Origin: Bacillus methanolicus | Lineage (GTDB): Bacteria > Bacillota > Bacilli > Bacillales > Cytobacillaceae | Assembly (NCBI RefSeq): GCF_028888695.1 | Contig: NZ_PNFF01000005.1 | Span: 1-45,547, forward strand | DNA length: 45,547 bases | Direction of reading: 5' to 3' | In this document: positions 1 to 6,776 of the stretch, in pieces | Position numbering within the stretch: the stretch's first letter is position 1 | How the letters are laid out: each line of letters starts with the position of its first letter | Notes under the pieces: model-generated | What the model was told of the DNA's origin: nothing | The model's database searches: none | The model's input: only the letters and a program-made list of their open reading frames with translations | Position numbers and translations under genes: made by a program

Positions 1-37
1 GGAGCAATTTTCCATATCGCTCAGAAGCGACTTTCAT

Positions 38-66
38 AATATAACATGATTAATTTATCATGTCAA
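38..66 (-). promoter_or_regulatory. Leftward sigma-A promoter with internal inverted repeat
   Basis: Read on the minus strand, TTGACA (61-66) is followed by a 17-nt spacer and TATATT (38-43). The spacer carries a perfect 7-bp inverted repeat, ACATGAT at 44-50 and ATCATGT at 57-63, a plausible operator between the -10 and -35 boxes. Transcription would leave the window at its left edge. The target gene is outside, so its identity is unknown. Confidence 0.6.
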
Positions 67-122
67 CATATTTTTTGTTGTTAAAAACTTTTCATTTACT
101 CCTCATGTCGAGGACGAAATCT

Positions 123-151
123 AATATAACATGTGAGTAAAATGTTTGCAA
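123..151 (-). promoter_or_regulatory. Second, upstream leftward promoter
   Basis: On the minus strand TTGCAA (146-151), a 17-nt spacer and TATATT (123-128) form a second sigma-A-like promoter, 85 bp upstream of the first. Both -10 regions sit in the same block, AATATAACATG on the plus strand at 38-48 and 123-133. This suggests duplication or a shared regulator site. Confidence 0.45.
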
Positions 152-283
152 TATAATTTTTTAAAAAGCTTATAAAAAAATATTTTTTCCCTTTTCATTT
201 CATCATTAACCAAACCTTCTTTATTCTTCATTTACAAAAAGAACGCTGCTTTAAGAGATTTAATAGTATAAAAAATATCTTAG

Positions 284-386
284 ATATCCACAATTTATCA
301 ACAATAAAGTGAATAACATGTTATTAAAAATAAAGCATAACTATACTTATCCACAATTGTGTATAAATTTATTCACATTACCCACA
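284..386. other. Cluster of DnaA-box-like motifs
   Basis: Within about 100 bp there is one exact TTATCCACA (347-355) and one reverse-strand TTATACACA (358-366). Three one-mismatch variants accompany them: ATATCCACA (284-292), TTATTCACA (369-377) and TTACCCACA (378-386). A weaker TTATCAACA lies at 295-303. The surrounding DNA (1-457) is very AT-rich and has no supportable gene. In B. subtilis, DnaA-box clusters outside oriC bind DnaA and affect initiation or transcription; whether this one binds is inference. Confidence 0.5.
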
Positions 387-457
387 GAAAATTATAGAAA
401 AGTTAAGTGCTAACAGGAAAAACCTTTTCATAGAATAAAGATAAATCCAATCTAAAA

Positions 458-649
458 ATGAAAGATGAGAATATGCTGCAATCGATCGCACTCTATTTAT
501 CCCTATTTATGGCCATTCTATTTTTTGCCTTTGCCTACGTTGAAGGATTAAGAATTGCCGATTCCAATGAAAAAGTCTATGGAGGCACATCTATTTTTAC
601 TGTAGTTTTTGGTTTTATTTTTTCCAGACTCTCATATGTTTTTCTATAA
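458..649 (+). CDS. Small two-helix membrane protein, unknown function
   Basis: A 63-residue hydrophobic protein with two likely membrane segments (about residues 9-28 and 42-61) joined by a short charged loop. I do not recognise the family. It is supported by a clear intrinsic terminator 11 nt after its stop. The ribosome site is weak for the first ATG. The internal ATG at 473 has a GATGAG element only 3 nt away, so the true start is uncertain. It stands alone between leftward genes. Confidence 0.55.
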   Translation: MKDENMLQSIALYLSLFMAILFFAFAYVEGLRIADSNEKVYGGTSIFTVVFGFIFSRLSYVFL

Positions 650-659
650 TCTATAAAAA

Positions 660-689
660 TAATCCCCTGCCGTAAGGGGATTACTTTTT
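660..689 (+). terminator. Intrinsic terminator of the small membrane gene
   Basis: AATCCCC (661-667) pairs with GGGGATT (676-682) around a short loop and is followed by a short U-tract. Confidence 0.75.
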
Positions 690-715
690 GAAATCTTCTT
701 TATAAAATTGATAAA

Positions 716-918
716 TCAGCTGCTTTCATTTCCTATTTTTTCTTTTAATTGTCGGTACAAATCATTTATGTCGTACAATACTATTGTTTCCGTTTTTCAA
801 TTTTTAAGTTATCTAAATAATTTTGGTCAATCAATCCTTTATACGTTTCTTGCCAACTTTTCACATGGACCCGAGCAATTTGAGCTGCATCGTCTCCCAC
901 TGCTTTACGTATAATCAT
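716..918 (-). pseudogene. Truncated GNAT N-acetyltransferase remnant
   Basis: From an ATG at 918, preceded by a good GGAGAGA ribosome site, 45 codons encode a typical GNAT N-terminus (MIIRKAVGDDAAQIARVHVK and onward, then a YKGLI motif). They end at a TAG (781-783). In the next frame the following 22 codons (ending TGA at 716-718) read like a GNAT C-terminus with a DINDLYRQLKEKI segment. The acetyl-CoA-binding core, about 100 residues, is absent, so an internal deletion is the simplest explanation. It lies 19 nt behind the DMT transporter gene and was probably cotranscribed with it. It was missed as a long open frame because it is so short. Confidence 0.65.
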
Positions 919-937
919 ATTCTCTCCTTCCGTTTAT

Positions 938-1843
938 CTATACAGAATGTTCCCTCATATGTTTTATTTTTACTTTTCTTTCATCTATAAGGAATAAAGA
1001 AATACCGATAATAATAACTAGACCGCCAATCATTTGAGTAGCAATCACGTTCTCGCCGAGCAAAAAATATGCCATTATTGTCGCCCCAACCGGTTCAAAA
1101 AGGATAGCCATTGAGATCGTTGAAGTGCTGAGCCACTTTATGGACCAATTAAATAACGTGTGCCCAAGCAGCGTCGGAATGAGTGCAAGCAAAATGAAAT
1201 AAATCCAGTCCTTTCTCTCTGCCGGTATAATTGGCTCATTTACAGCAAGGATATAAATAAAAAGCGTAATAGTACTGATGGTGTAGACAACAAAAGTATA
1301 AGTGATAAGAGACAGTCTTTTTCTCACTGTTTGGCCAAATAACAAATAGGCAGTTACAAGAGCACAAGCTGCAAGGGCCAAAAAGTCGCCAAATAAAGCG
1401 GCTCCGCTGATTTGAAAATCACCCCAGCTAATAATAACGCTCCCGGCAACTGCGATAATTCCGCTTAATATCGCTTTACCCGATAATCTTTCCTTGAAGA
1501 AAAAATAAGTACCTATAAAAGCAAAGATAGGCTGCAATGTTACAAGAACTGTCGAGCTTGCAACAGATGTGAAATTTAAAGACTCAAACCAGAAGATAAA
1601 ATGAAATGCTAAAAATAAACCGGCTACAATGGAATATAGCCAGTCTCTCATCGTAATAAAACGGAGCTCGCCGGCATATTTCAAAAGAAAGAGCGGCAGC
1701 ATAAATAAAACTGAAAAAAATAATCTATAAAAAGCAATTACACCCGAGGGCGAAGCAGCTACCTTTACAAGAATGGCGGATGTTGAAACTGCTATGACCC
1801 CAATTGCGAGGGCAAGGTATGGATTTACTTTCTGATCCCGCAT
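938..1843 (-). CDS. EamA/DMT-superfamily transporter
   Basis: 301 residues with about ten hydrophobic helices arranged as two EamA repeats, the standard architecture of drug/metabolite exporters of the DMT superfamily (RhaT/YdcZ-like) in the cytoplasmic membrane. The N-terminal repeat begins near residue 8 and the second near residue 150; the C-terminus is a short basic tail. The start is supported by AAAGGAG 7 nt upstream. Substrate cannot be told from sequence. The GNAT remnant follows 19 nt downstream on the same strand. Confidence 0.85.
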   Translation of the reverse strand: MRDQKVNPYLALAIGVIAVSTSAILVKVAASPSGVIAFYRLFFSVLFMLPLFLLKYAGELRFITMRDWLYSIVAGLFLAFHFIFWFESLNFTSVASSTVLVTLQPIFAFIGTYFFFKERLSGKAILSGIIAVAGSVIISWGDFQISGAALFGDFLALAACALVTAYLLFGQTVRKRLSLITYTFVVYTISTITLFIYILAVNEPIIPAERKDWIYFILLALIPTLLGHTLFNWSIKWLSTSTISMAILFEPVGATIMAYFLLGENVIATQMIGGLVIIIGISLFLIDERKVKIKHMREHSV

Positions 1844-1873
1844 AGTCTAACTCCTTTGCCTCTTTGGTTTAAA

Positions 1874-1893
1874 ATTACACCATTTTACACCAT
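1874..1893. promoter_or_regulatory. Tandem 10-bp direct repeat upstream of the DMT gene
   Basis: ATTACACCAT is followed immediately by TTTACACCAT (one mismatch), one helical turn apart, 31-50 bp upstream of the transporter start. This spacing is typical of protein-binding direct repeats, but I cannot name a regulator. Confidence 0.3.
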
Positions 1894-1968
1894 GAAAAGG
1901 GGTAATTCTTATGAAATTATTAATTTTTTAAATGCTAAGAGAAAATTGGTCTCATTACTTTTTTCCAG

Positions 1969-2670
1969 TTACTCCAAGTTCTCAACTTCCACCTGATTAA
2001 CCCCTGCCAATGATTTCAATTGGTGATAAACTTCTGTCGTATAAACATTTTTATTTGTGGTGATAATACCACTGATCGTAACGTCATCCTTTTCTTCTTT
2101 TAATTTAATTCGTTTTATCCCTATTTTCCTGCTTTTCATTTCTATCAATAAATTGGTTAAATCTGTTGTTTTATCAATGATTATCTTAAATTTGATTTCT
2201 TTTTCACTTAACTTTTTTGGTCCAATCCACTCAAACAAAAAAGGGATGATTTTTACTCCAACGATAATAAAAATAACACCTAGAAAAGCCTCTATGTAAA
2301 AACCAGCACCAATAGATATTCCGATTCCTGCGGAAGCTAAAACTAATGCGGCAGTTGTTAATCCTGATATAGCCTCATTGCTTCTTCGTAAAATCACCCC
2401 TGCCCCCAAAAAACCAATTCCGCTAATGATATACGACGGTATGCGCCCGGGATCCATTGGACGAGAGTATTCTTTAGAATAAAGAAAAGCGGACTCATAA
2501 GATACAATCGTTAATAAACAAGCCATAACTGAAACAATTTGGCATGTTTTTAAACCTAAAGGCTTCCCCTTTAATTCTCTTTCTAATCCAATGACCAAAC
2601 CCGCTAATCCAGCAAAAATTAATTTTACCAACACTTCATTTTTTATTAACGATTCGACAATCTGATTCAT
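1969..2670 (-). CDS. MgtC/SapB family membrane protein
   Basis: 233 residues. The N-terminal 140 residues form the hydrophobic MgtC domain, with the family hallmarks GLVIGLERELKGKPLGLKT and a GAGVI(L)RR-type loop near residues 93-100. The C-terminal 80 residues are a soluble, ACT-like tail as in longer MgtC proteins. MgtC family members act in the cytoplasmic membrane and are linked to Mg2+ limitation and ATP synthase control in other bacteria; the role here is inferred. The start has GGGGAG upstream. It is monocistronic, with a 234-bp AT-rich stretch upstream in which I see no riboswitch. Confidence 0.85.
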   Translation of the reverse strand: MNQIVESLIKNEVLVKLIFAGLAGLVIGLERELKGKPLGLKTCQIVSVMACLLTIVSYESAFLYSKEYSRPMDPGRIPSYIISGIGFLGAGVILRRSNEAISGLTTAALVLASAGIGISIGAGFYIEAFLGVIFIIVGVKIIPFLFEWIGPKKLSEKEIKFKIIIDKTTDLTNLLIEMKSRKIGIKRIKLKEEKDDVTISGIITTNKNVYTTEVYHQLKSLAGVNQVEVENLE

Positions 2671-2857
2671 TTTCTCTCCCCTTTAACCTGTATTTAAATC
2701 TTTTTATTAATATATAACATAATTACAGTGATAAGTTTTTAATTCTGTTTAATTGATTTCATAATATTTATTAAATAATTTAAACTGAAACATGATTAGA
2801 ATCAAAGTTTGTAAAGAGTTTACCAAAATTTCAACTGCTTTTTAAAAAATTTTTCTA

Positions 2858-2886
2858 TTGCATAGAAAGTAAAATGCCGCTATAAT
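2858..2886 (+). promoter_or_regulatory. Promoter of tRNA-Ala
   Basis: TTGCAT (2858-2863), 17-nt spacer, TATAAT (2881-2886), 18 nt before the mature tRNA. Confidence 0.8.
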
Positions 2887-2904
2887 ATCTTCTGTACCTC
2901 ATAC

Positions 2905-2977
<73 letters not shown>

Positions 2978-2996
2978 CTTAATAGCTTATGATGAA

Positions 2997-3026
2997 ACGC
3001 CATTTCAATTGAAATGGTGTTTTTTA
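2997..3026 (+). terminator. Terminator after tRNA-Ala
   Basis: ACGCCATTTC and GAAATGGTGT form a 10-bp stem (one G-U) with a 4-nt loop and a run of T. Confidence 0.85.
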
Positions 3027-3140
3027 TTGAAGATAGATGGGATTACTCAGTCAAACTTACATTTTTTCTAATACTTTACAGATGAAAATTTTTTGGAAAT
3101 ATGCTATATTATTCACCGTCGGTTTAACAAATTCAATTAA

Positions 3141-3223
3141 GCGGATGTGGCGGAATGTCAGACGCGCTAGATTCAGGTTCTAGTGGTAGTAATACCGTGG
3201 GGGTTCAAGTCCCTTCATACGCA
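3141..3223 (+). tRNA. tRNA-Leu (CAG), probably damaged
   Basis: An 83-nt class II tRNA with anticodon stem CTAGA/TCTAG, loop TTCAGGT (anticodon CAG), a variable-arm hairpin GGTA-GTAA-TACC, and a normal T-arm (GGGGG/CCCTT, TTCAAGT). Two defects are visible. The D-loop reads AATGTCAGA where Bacillus Leu tRNAs have ATTGGCAGA, so the invariant G18-G19 pair is lost with a one-base deletion. The fourth acceptor pair is a G-A mismatch. CCA is not encoded. It may be a decaying gene; an extended -10 (TGCTATATT, 3102-3110) lies 30 bp upstream. Confidence 0.75.
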
Positions 3224-3327
3224 TTTTTTCAGGCTTCAACTTTTTTGGTTGAGGTCTTCTTAAATTGACCTTAAATTATTTCATTAAAGGGATCTGTATC
3301 CATCCACTCCCTTTAAAGCTTCTCAAT

Positions 3328-3404
3328 CGGGAAGTAGCTCAGCTTGGCAGAGTACCACGTTCGGGACGTGGGGGTCGCAGGTTCAAATCCTGTCTTCCCG
3401 ACCA
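3328..3404 (+). tRNA. tRNA-Pro (CGG)
   Basis: 77 nt including an encoded CCA. Acceptor CGGGAAG/CTTCCCG is perfect, the D-loop has GG, anticodon stem CCACG/CGTGG encloses TTCGGGA (anticodon CGG), and the T-loop TTCAAAT is normal. The D-stem has one G-U pair. It appears functional and is the only tRNA here with a genomic CCA. Confidence 0.92.
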
Positions 3405-3414
3405 TCATAAAAAT

Positions 3415-3485
3415 GCGTGTGTAGTTTAATAGTAGAATTTCAGCTTCCCAAGCTGACGGCGGGGGGGCGATTCCCATCACCCGCT
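3415..3485 (+). pseudogene. Degenerate tRNA-Gly (CCC)
   Basis: Clearly a tRNA-Gly by its overall frame: anticodon stem TCAGC/GCTGA with loop TTCCCAA (anticodon CCC), and a 3' half ending CATCACCCGC. The T-loop reads GGCGATT instead of TTCGATT, the T-stem has a G-A clash, the D-loop lost one of its two Gs (AATAGTA), acceptor pair 4 is T-C, and the CCA position reads CTG. Loss of the TTC motif makes a stable mature tRNA unlikely, so I call it a pseudo-tRNA. Confidence 0.7.
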
Positions 3486-3526
3486 CTGCAGCCTAGTTTG
3501 GCGAAATAATTCATATCTATCATTCT

Positions 3527-3614
3527 GGAGAAGTACCCAAGTGGTTTAAGGGGGCGCACTCGAAATGCGCTAGGACGGGCAACCGTCGCGTGAGTTCGAA
3601 TCTCACCTTCTCCG
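3527..3614 (+). tRNA. tRNA-Ser (CGA)
   Basis: 88-nt class II tRNA. Acceptor GGAGAAG/CTTCTCC, anticodon stem GCGCA/TGCGC with loop CTCGAAA (anticodon CGA), variable arm GACGG-GCAA-CCGTC, T-loop TTCGAAT. All conserved positions look intact; CCA is not encoded. Confidence 0.93.
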
Positions 3615-3755
3615 CTTATTGTTTGGCAAAAAAAGACTTTTAACTTATAGAAAGATTGAAAATGCCGGGATTTTTCTCGGCATTTTTTGCATTTCTATAA
3701 CAGAAAAAACTTTAGGTGCTTAAGAATTCAAATTTTTCCTTCTTCGAAGCAGAAA

Positions 3756-3806
3756 TTGACATGTAACCAAAAGGTTTTATATACTTAAATACGAAACCTT
3801 TTGGTT
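3756..3806 (+). promoter_or_regulatory. Promoter and paired operators of the SRPBCC-arsR operon
   Basis: TTGACA (3756-3761), 18-nt spacer, TATACT (3780-3785). Two copies of a 13-bp element in inverted orientation flank the -10: AACCAAAAGGTTT (3765-3777) in the spacer and AAACCTTTTGGTT (3794-3806) over the start region. Each contains an internal AACC-N4-GGTT dyad. The position fits autorepression by the ArsR-type protein encoded in the operon. Confidence 0.75.
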
Positions 3807-3837
3807 GCATATCTATTTAAAAACGGAGGTAAGTCAT

Positions 3838-4269
3838 ATGGAAGTAAATCAGCCAAGCAAAGTTCCAGACATCCGTAAAACAACCGTATTTAATGCACCA
3901 ATTCAGAAAGTATGGGAAGCAGTAGCAACTTCAGAGGGCATCGCTGCATGGTTTATGCCAAATAATTTTGAGCCAAAAGTCGGGCATGAATTTACTTTAC
4001 AGTCACCTTTTGGACCATCACCTTGCAAAGTTCTTGAACTTGACCCGCCTCACCGCCTTTCCTTTTCGTGGGATGAAAGTTGGCATGTTTCTTTTGAATT
4101 AAAGGAATTGGAAGGAAAAACGGAATTTACACTCATTCATTCCGGTTGGGGTGATCCGAATGAAATAATGACAAAGCCGGGAGAAACACAATCCGTCATA
4201 AGAAACCGAATGAACAATGGCTGGGAGTCTATTGTTAAAGAGAAACTCCGTAAAGTAGTTGAGGGTTAA
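3838..4269 (+). CDS. SRPBCC (AHSA1-type) domain protein
   Basis: 143 residues from the ATG at 3838, chosen over an upstream ATG because GGAGG lies 8-12 nt before it. The sequence has AHSA1/YndB-type START-fold landmarks: an APIQKVWEAV segment, a helix ending EGIAAWFMP, and a C-terminal amphipathic helix. Such proteins bind hydrophobic ligands in the cytosol; the ligand is unknown. The stop codon overlaps the start of the ArsR gene (TAATG), a pairing that is widespread in Firmicutes. Confidence 0.85.
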   Translation: MEVNQPSKVPDIRKTTVFNAPIQKVWEAVATSEGIAAWFMPNNFEPKVGHEFTLQSPFGPSPCKVLELDPPHRLSFSWDESWHVSFELKELEGKTEFTLIHSGWGDPNEIMTKPGETQSVIRNRMNNGWESIVKEKLRKVVEG

Positions 4270-4637
4270 TGTCAGCAGCGAAAAAGCATGATATTTTCCA
4301 AGCAATCGCTGATCCTACCCGGCGTAAGATGCTTCGACTTCTCGCTGAAAAAGAATTGCCTGTCACTGAAATAAGCAGGCACTTTCCTATGAGTCGTACA
4401 GCAGTTTCGAAACATTTACGCGTTCTTTCTGAATCGAAACTTGTCAGTGTCAAGAAATCGGGGAGGGAGAAGCTTTATAAGCTCCAACCGGACGCACTGC
4501 TCGAACTAAAAGAATGGCTTTCCTTTTTCGAGCAATTTTGGGAAAATAAGATTTCAATGCTTCAACATTTTGTGGAAAATGAAGAGATAGGCGAATTAAA
4601 TCTTATAGTACCTAACAATGAGGAATCGAATGAATGA
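4269..4637 (+). CDS. ArsR-family winged-helix repressor
   Basis: 122 residues. The N-terminal 80 residues are a winged HTH: IADPTRRKMLRLL, then TEISRHFPMSRTAVSKHLRV as the HTH, and a wing with GREKLYKL. It resembles the SdpR/YdfF-type ArsR proteins, which lack the metal-binding ELCVCDL motif, and none is seen here. It is translationally coupled to the SRPBCC gene by a 1-nt overlap and probably binds the two AACC-N4-GGTT operators. The inducer is unknown. Confidence 0.88.
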   Translation: MSAAKKHDIFQAIADPTRRKMLRLLAEKELPVTEISRHFPMSRTAVSKHLRVLSESKLVSVKKSGREKLYKLQPDALLELKEWLSFFEQFWENKISMLQHFVENEEIGELNLIVPNNEESNE

Positions 4638-4654
4638 TACCGGTCTTAATGACC

Positions 4655-4710
4655 AAAAAAGGTAAGCAATCATATTCAATATGACGAATATGTGCTTACC
4701 TTTTATTTTT
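4655..4710. terminator. Bidirectional terminator between arsR and azoR
   Basis: AAAAAAGGTAAGCA pairs with TGCTTACCTTTT across a 24-nt loop; runs of A and T on the two sides allow use by both convergent genes. Confidence 0.7.
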
Positions 4711-4721
4711 TCGTCTAAAGA

Positions 4722-5357
4722 TTAAAATGTATGGGCTAATTCCTTAGCGCGGGCAATTGCATTTTCTTTAATTTCTTGAGCTTTGTCAGGCATTGCATTG
4801 TGTCCTTCAATAAATAAGCCTTCAAGTGAAGGAACGCCGAAGAATTTCATCATAGCGTCGATGAATCTGTGGCCCATTTCTAATTCAGCTGCCGGACCTT
4901 CTGAATAGATACCGCCGCGTGCTTGAATGTGCAATGCTTTTTTATCTGTTAACAAACCAACTGATCCTTGTTCTGTATATTTAAAAGTTTTTCCTGCAAC
5001 AGCAACTGAATCAAGATATGCCTTCATAACTGGAGGGAATGAAAAGTTCCACATAGGAGTTACGAATACATATTTATCTGCTGCGATGAACTGTTCGCAC
5101 AACTCTGAAAGTCGGCCCACTTTTGCTTTTTCTTCAGCGGTAAGTTCTTCGAATGATTGTCCTGAACGAAGTTTTCCCCAACCGCTAAGTACGTCTGCGT
5201 CAATTTGCGGAATGTTTTCTTTAAATAAATCAATATGAACCACTTCATCGTTCGGGTTGACTTCTTTATAAGTATCGATAAACACTTTTCCTGCTGCCAA
5301 GCTGTAGGATTGTGTTTCATTTAGCGGGTGAGCCGTGATGTACAATACTTTTGCCAT
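4722..5357 (-). CDS. azoR: FMN-dependent NADH:quinone reductase / azoreductase
   Basis: 211 residues from the ATG at 5357, set by GGTG 9 nt upstream; a GTG 12 nt earlier overlaps that ribosome site. Flavodoxin-like fold of the AzoR/acyl-carrier-phosphodiesterase family: a [14 protein letters not shown] phosphate-binding start, [17 protein letters not shown] at about 105-121, and [10 protein letters not shown] near 148. These are the FMN and quinone site residues of AzoR enzymes. It would reduce quinones and azo compounds with NAD(P)H in the cytosol. Two strong inverted repeats upstream suggest electrophile- or quinone-responsive repression. Confidence 0.9.
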   Translation of the reverse strand: MAKVLYITAHPLNETQSYSLAAGKVFIDTYKEVNPNDEVVHIDLFKENIPQIDADVLSGWGKLRSGQSFEELTAEEKAKVGRLSELCEQFIAADKYVFVTPMWNFSFPPVMKAYLDSVAVAGKTFKYTEQGSVGLLTDKKALHIQARGGIYSEGPAAELEMGHRFIDAMMKFFGVPSLEGLFIEGHNAMPDKAQEIKENAIARAKELAHTF

Positions 5358-5397
5358 GATGTTTTTCACCTTTCTTTTATTAAATTTTCTTTGACAT

Positions 5398-5470
5398 TTT
5401 AGTTTTCATCAGAAAACTAAATAATAGTCAAAAAATATATCTCGAATTAAATTATTTTTAATTCGAGATA
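5398..5470. promoter_or_regulatory. Two perfect inverted repeats upstream of azoR
   Basis: IR1: TTTAGTTTTC (5398-5407) and GAAAACTAAA (5412-5421), 4-nt loop. IR2: a 14-bp arm starting TATCTCGAATT (5438-5451) and its exact complement (5457-5470) with a 5-nt loop. The arms of IR2 contain ATCTCGAA and TTCGAGAT, the half-sites I recall for the B. subtilis MhqR operator, which controls azoR2 and mhq genes, though there they are adjacent and here about 15 bp apart. No -35/-10 pair is convincing, but both repeats lie within 115 bp of the azoR start. Confidence 0.65.
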
Positions 5471-5524
5471 AATAATACTAAAATTTTTTTTTCGAATCAA
5501 CCATTTTGTCTCTGAATAAATATA

Positions 5525-5557
5525 AAAAAGATTTGCCTGAAATGACAAATCCTTTTT
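5525..5557 (-). terminator. Terminator of the 48-residue protein gene
   Basis: On the minus strand GGATTTG and CAAATC pair around a 10-nt loop, followed by TTTTTT. Confidence 0.7.
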
Positions 5558-5563
5558 ATATTA

Positions 5564-5710
5564 CTAATTATTATCAAATGAATAAGGATTGCGACCTATG
5601 ATTTTTCTCATTTCATCAGTTATCTCAAAATAATCATTTCCTGCAGACTCATCAGAAACCGTATTTTCCAACTGTACGCTGCCATCATAGTACATAGGTT
5701 TTTGTTCCAA
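5564..5710 (-). CDS. Small acidic protein with TTG start, unknown function
   Basis: 48 residues beginning with TTG, too short for most gene finders. GGAGGTG sits 7 nt before the TTG and a terminator follows the stop by a few bases, so it has a complete expression context. The protein is hydrophilic and acidic (about 10 D/E) with an RKIIGRNPYSF C-terminal motif and no membrane segment or cysteine. I do not recognise the family. An ATG five codons downstream has no ribosome site. Confidence 0.6.
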   Translation of the reverse strand: MEQKPMYYDGSVQLENTVSDESAGNDYFEITDEMRKIIGRNPYSFDNN

Positions 5711-5842
5711 TTATTTTCACCTCCACAAACTATTAGGCAAACGATATACATTTATCTAAATATATTTTATCATTAATATGAAAGATTTTGAATATTTAAT
5801 AAATATTATTTTTTTATAATTATCTCTATATATTAGAAGGTC

Positions 5843-5871
5843 TTGATCTTTACTGCCAAAGCAATTATAAT
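5843..5871 (+). promoter_or_regulatory. Promoter of tRNA-Arg
   Basis: TTGATC (5843-5848), 17-nt spacer, TATAAT (5866-5871). Confidence 0.75.
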
Positions 5872-5882
5872 TAAAAACTGAT

Positions 5883-5956
5883 GTCCCAGTAGCTCAGCAG
5901 GATAGAGCAACAGTTTCCTAAACTGTAGGTCGGGAGTTCGAATCTCTCCTGGGACG
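5883..5956 (+). tRNA. tRNA-Arg (CCT)
   Basis: 74 nt. Acceptor GTCCCAG/CTGGGAC, D-loop with GG, anticodon stem ACAGT/ACTGT with loop TTCCTAA (anticodon CCT), T-loop TTCGAAT. CCA is not encoded. It has its own promoter and terminator. Confidence 0.94.
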
Positions 5957-5982
5957 TTATATTATTTTTACCTATTCAATTA

Positions 5983-6015
5983 AGAGGCGGATATTACCAA
6001 TTCCCGCCTCTTTTT
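5983..6015 (+). terminator. Terminator after tRNA-Arg
   Basis: AGAGGCGG and CCGCCTCT form an 8-bp stem followed by TTTTT. Confidence 0.85.
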
Positions 6016-6026
6016 ATGAGAAAATG

Positions 6027-6060
6027 AAAAGGACCTGACTGTATGAGCCAGGCCCTTTTT
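6027..6060 (-). terminator. Terminator of the 6.1-kb GNAT gene
   Basis: On the minus strand AAAAAGGGCCTGG pairs with CAGGTCCTTTT (one mismatch) around a short loop, followed by a T-rich stretch. Confidence 0.65.
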
Positions 6061-6104
6061 GATTAATCGTAATTAAGAGAAGAAACCCATCATCTAAAAC
6101 TTTA

Positions 6105-6776
6105 TTACAATGGCAAAAGAGCAATTGATTCACGTGAACGGATATCTTCAATCATATTTACCCATTCTTGCGGTTTTTCCGAAAGCACAGAATAATAAGT
6201 AGTAAGGAAATCTGCTACCAAGCTGGCCGAAAGTTCCGTTACATTTTCGTCCATCGGCATAAAGCAAAGATCCAGTCCCGAAACCGCCTCTCCGTTATTC
6301 TCCCATGAAGGATGCACATATGAAAGGTCAAGGCGTTTATAGCCAAGGTGTGAAAGCACTTCGCGGCGAACGTAAGGATCCATCGGTTTTACTCCGCCAA
6401 ATTGATAGTTTTCTACTTGGTAAGGATCGTAGATTTCAGCAAACATTCCAAATAACTCATTTCCGTTTTCTTTTGCTAAATTTTGCAAATCTTTTAAACG
6501 ATTTTGGGCAAGAAAGCGTCCAAGGCTTAAGCCCGGTTTCCCAATGATCGTAAAATCTGTCATCGCAATGTTCCAGTCTTTGTAGTAGCGGTATTCCGTG
6601 GCTCCTACTACCTCATCCTCATGAACCGCTACAAATACACGGATATCCGGGTCCTCTAACGGTTCTTTCCATAGATCAAATTCTAACACTTCTTCAGGTG
6701 GAAATACCTCTTTCATTAAATTATGAAGTTTTGAAAACAAAGGATCTTCAATGCTCGTAATACGTACATATTCCAT
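6105..6776 (-). CDS. GNAT-fold N-acetyltransferase
   Basis: 223 residues. The N-terminal half has a GNAT layout: EDPLFSKLHNLMKEVFPPEE as the first helix, VFVAVHEDEVVGATEYRYY as strands 2-4, and a region near 85-100 corresponding to the acetyl-CoA-binding turn, although the canonical Q/RxxGxG/A is not clear (PGLSLGRFLAQNR). The C-terminal part is longer than in simple GNATs. Substrate unknown. The start is supported by GGGGGATGACAG. Monocistronic, with a terminator downstream. Confidence 0.7.
   Translation of the reverse strand: MEYVRITSIEDPLFSKLHNLMKEVFPPEEVLEFDLWKEPLEDPDIRVFVAVHEDEVVGATEYRYYKDWNIAMTDFTIIGKPGLSLGRFLAQNRLKDLQNLAKENGNELFGMFAEIYDPYQVENYQFGGVKPMDPYVRREVLSHLGYKRLDLSYVHPSWENNGEAVSGLDLCFMPMDENVTELSASLVADFLTTYYSVLSEKPQEWVNMIEDIRSRESIALLPL

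Noticed and set aside
2671-2904. Possible Mg2+ riboswitch before mgtC
   Set aside because: The leader is AT-rich and shows no conserved ykoK or other riboswitch elements.
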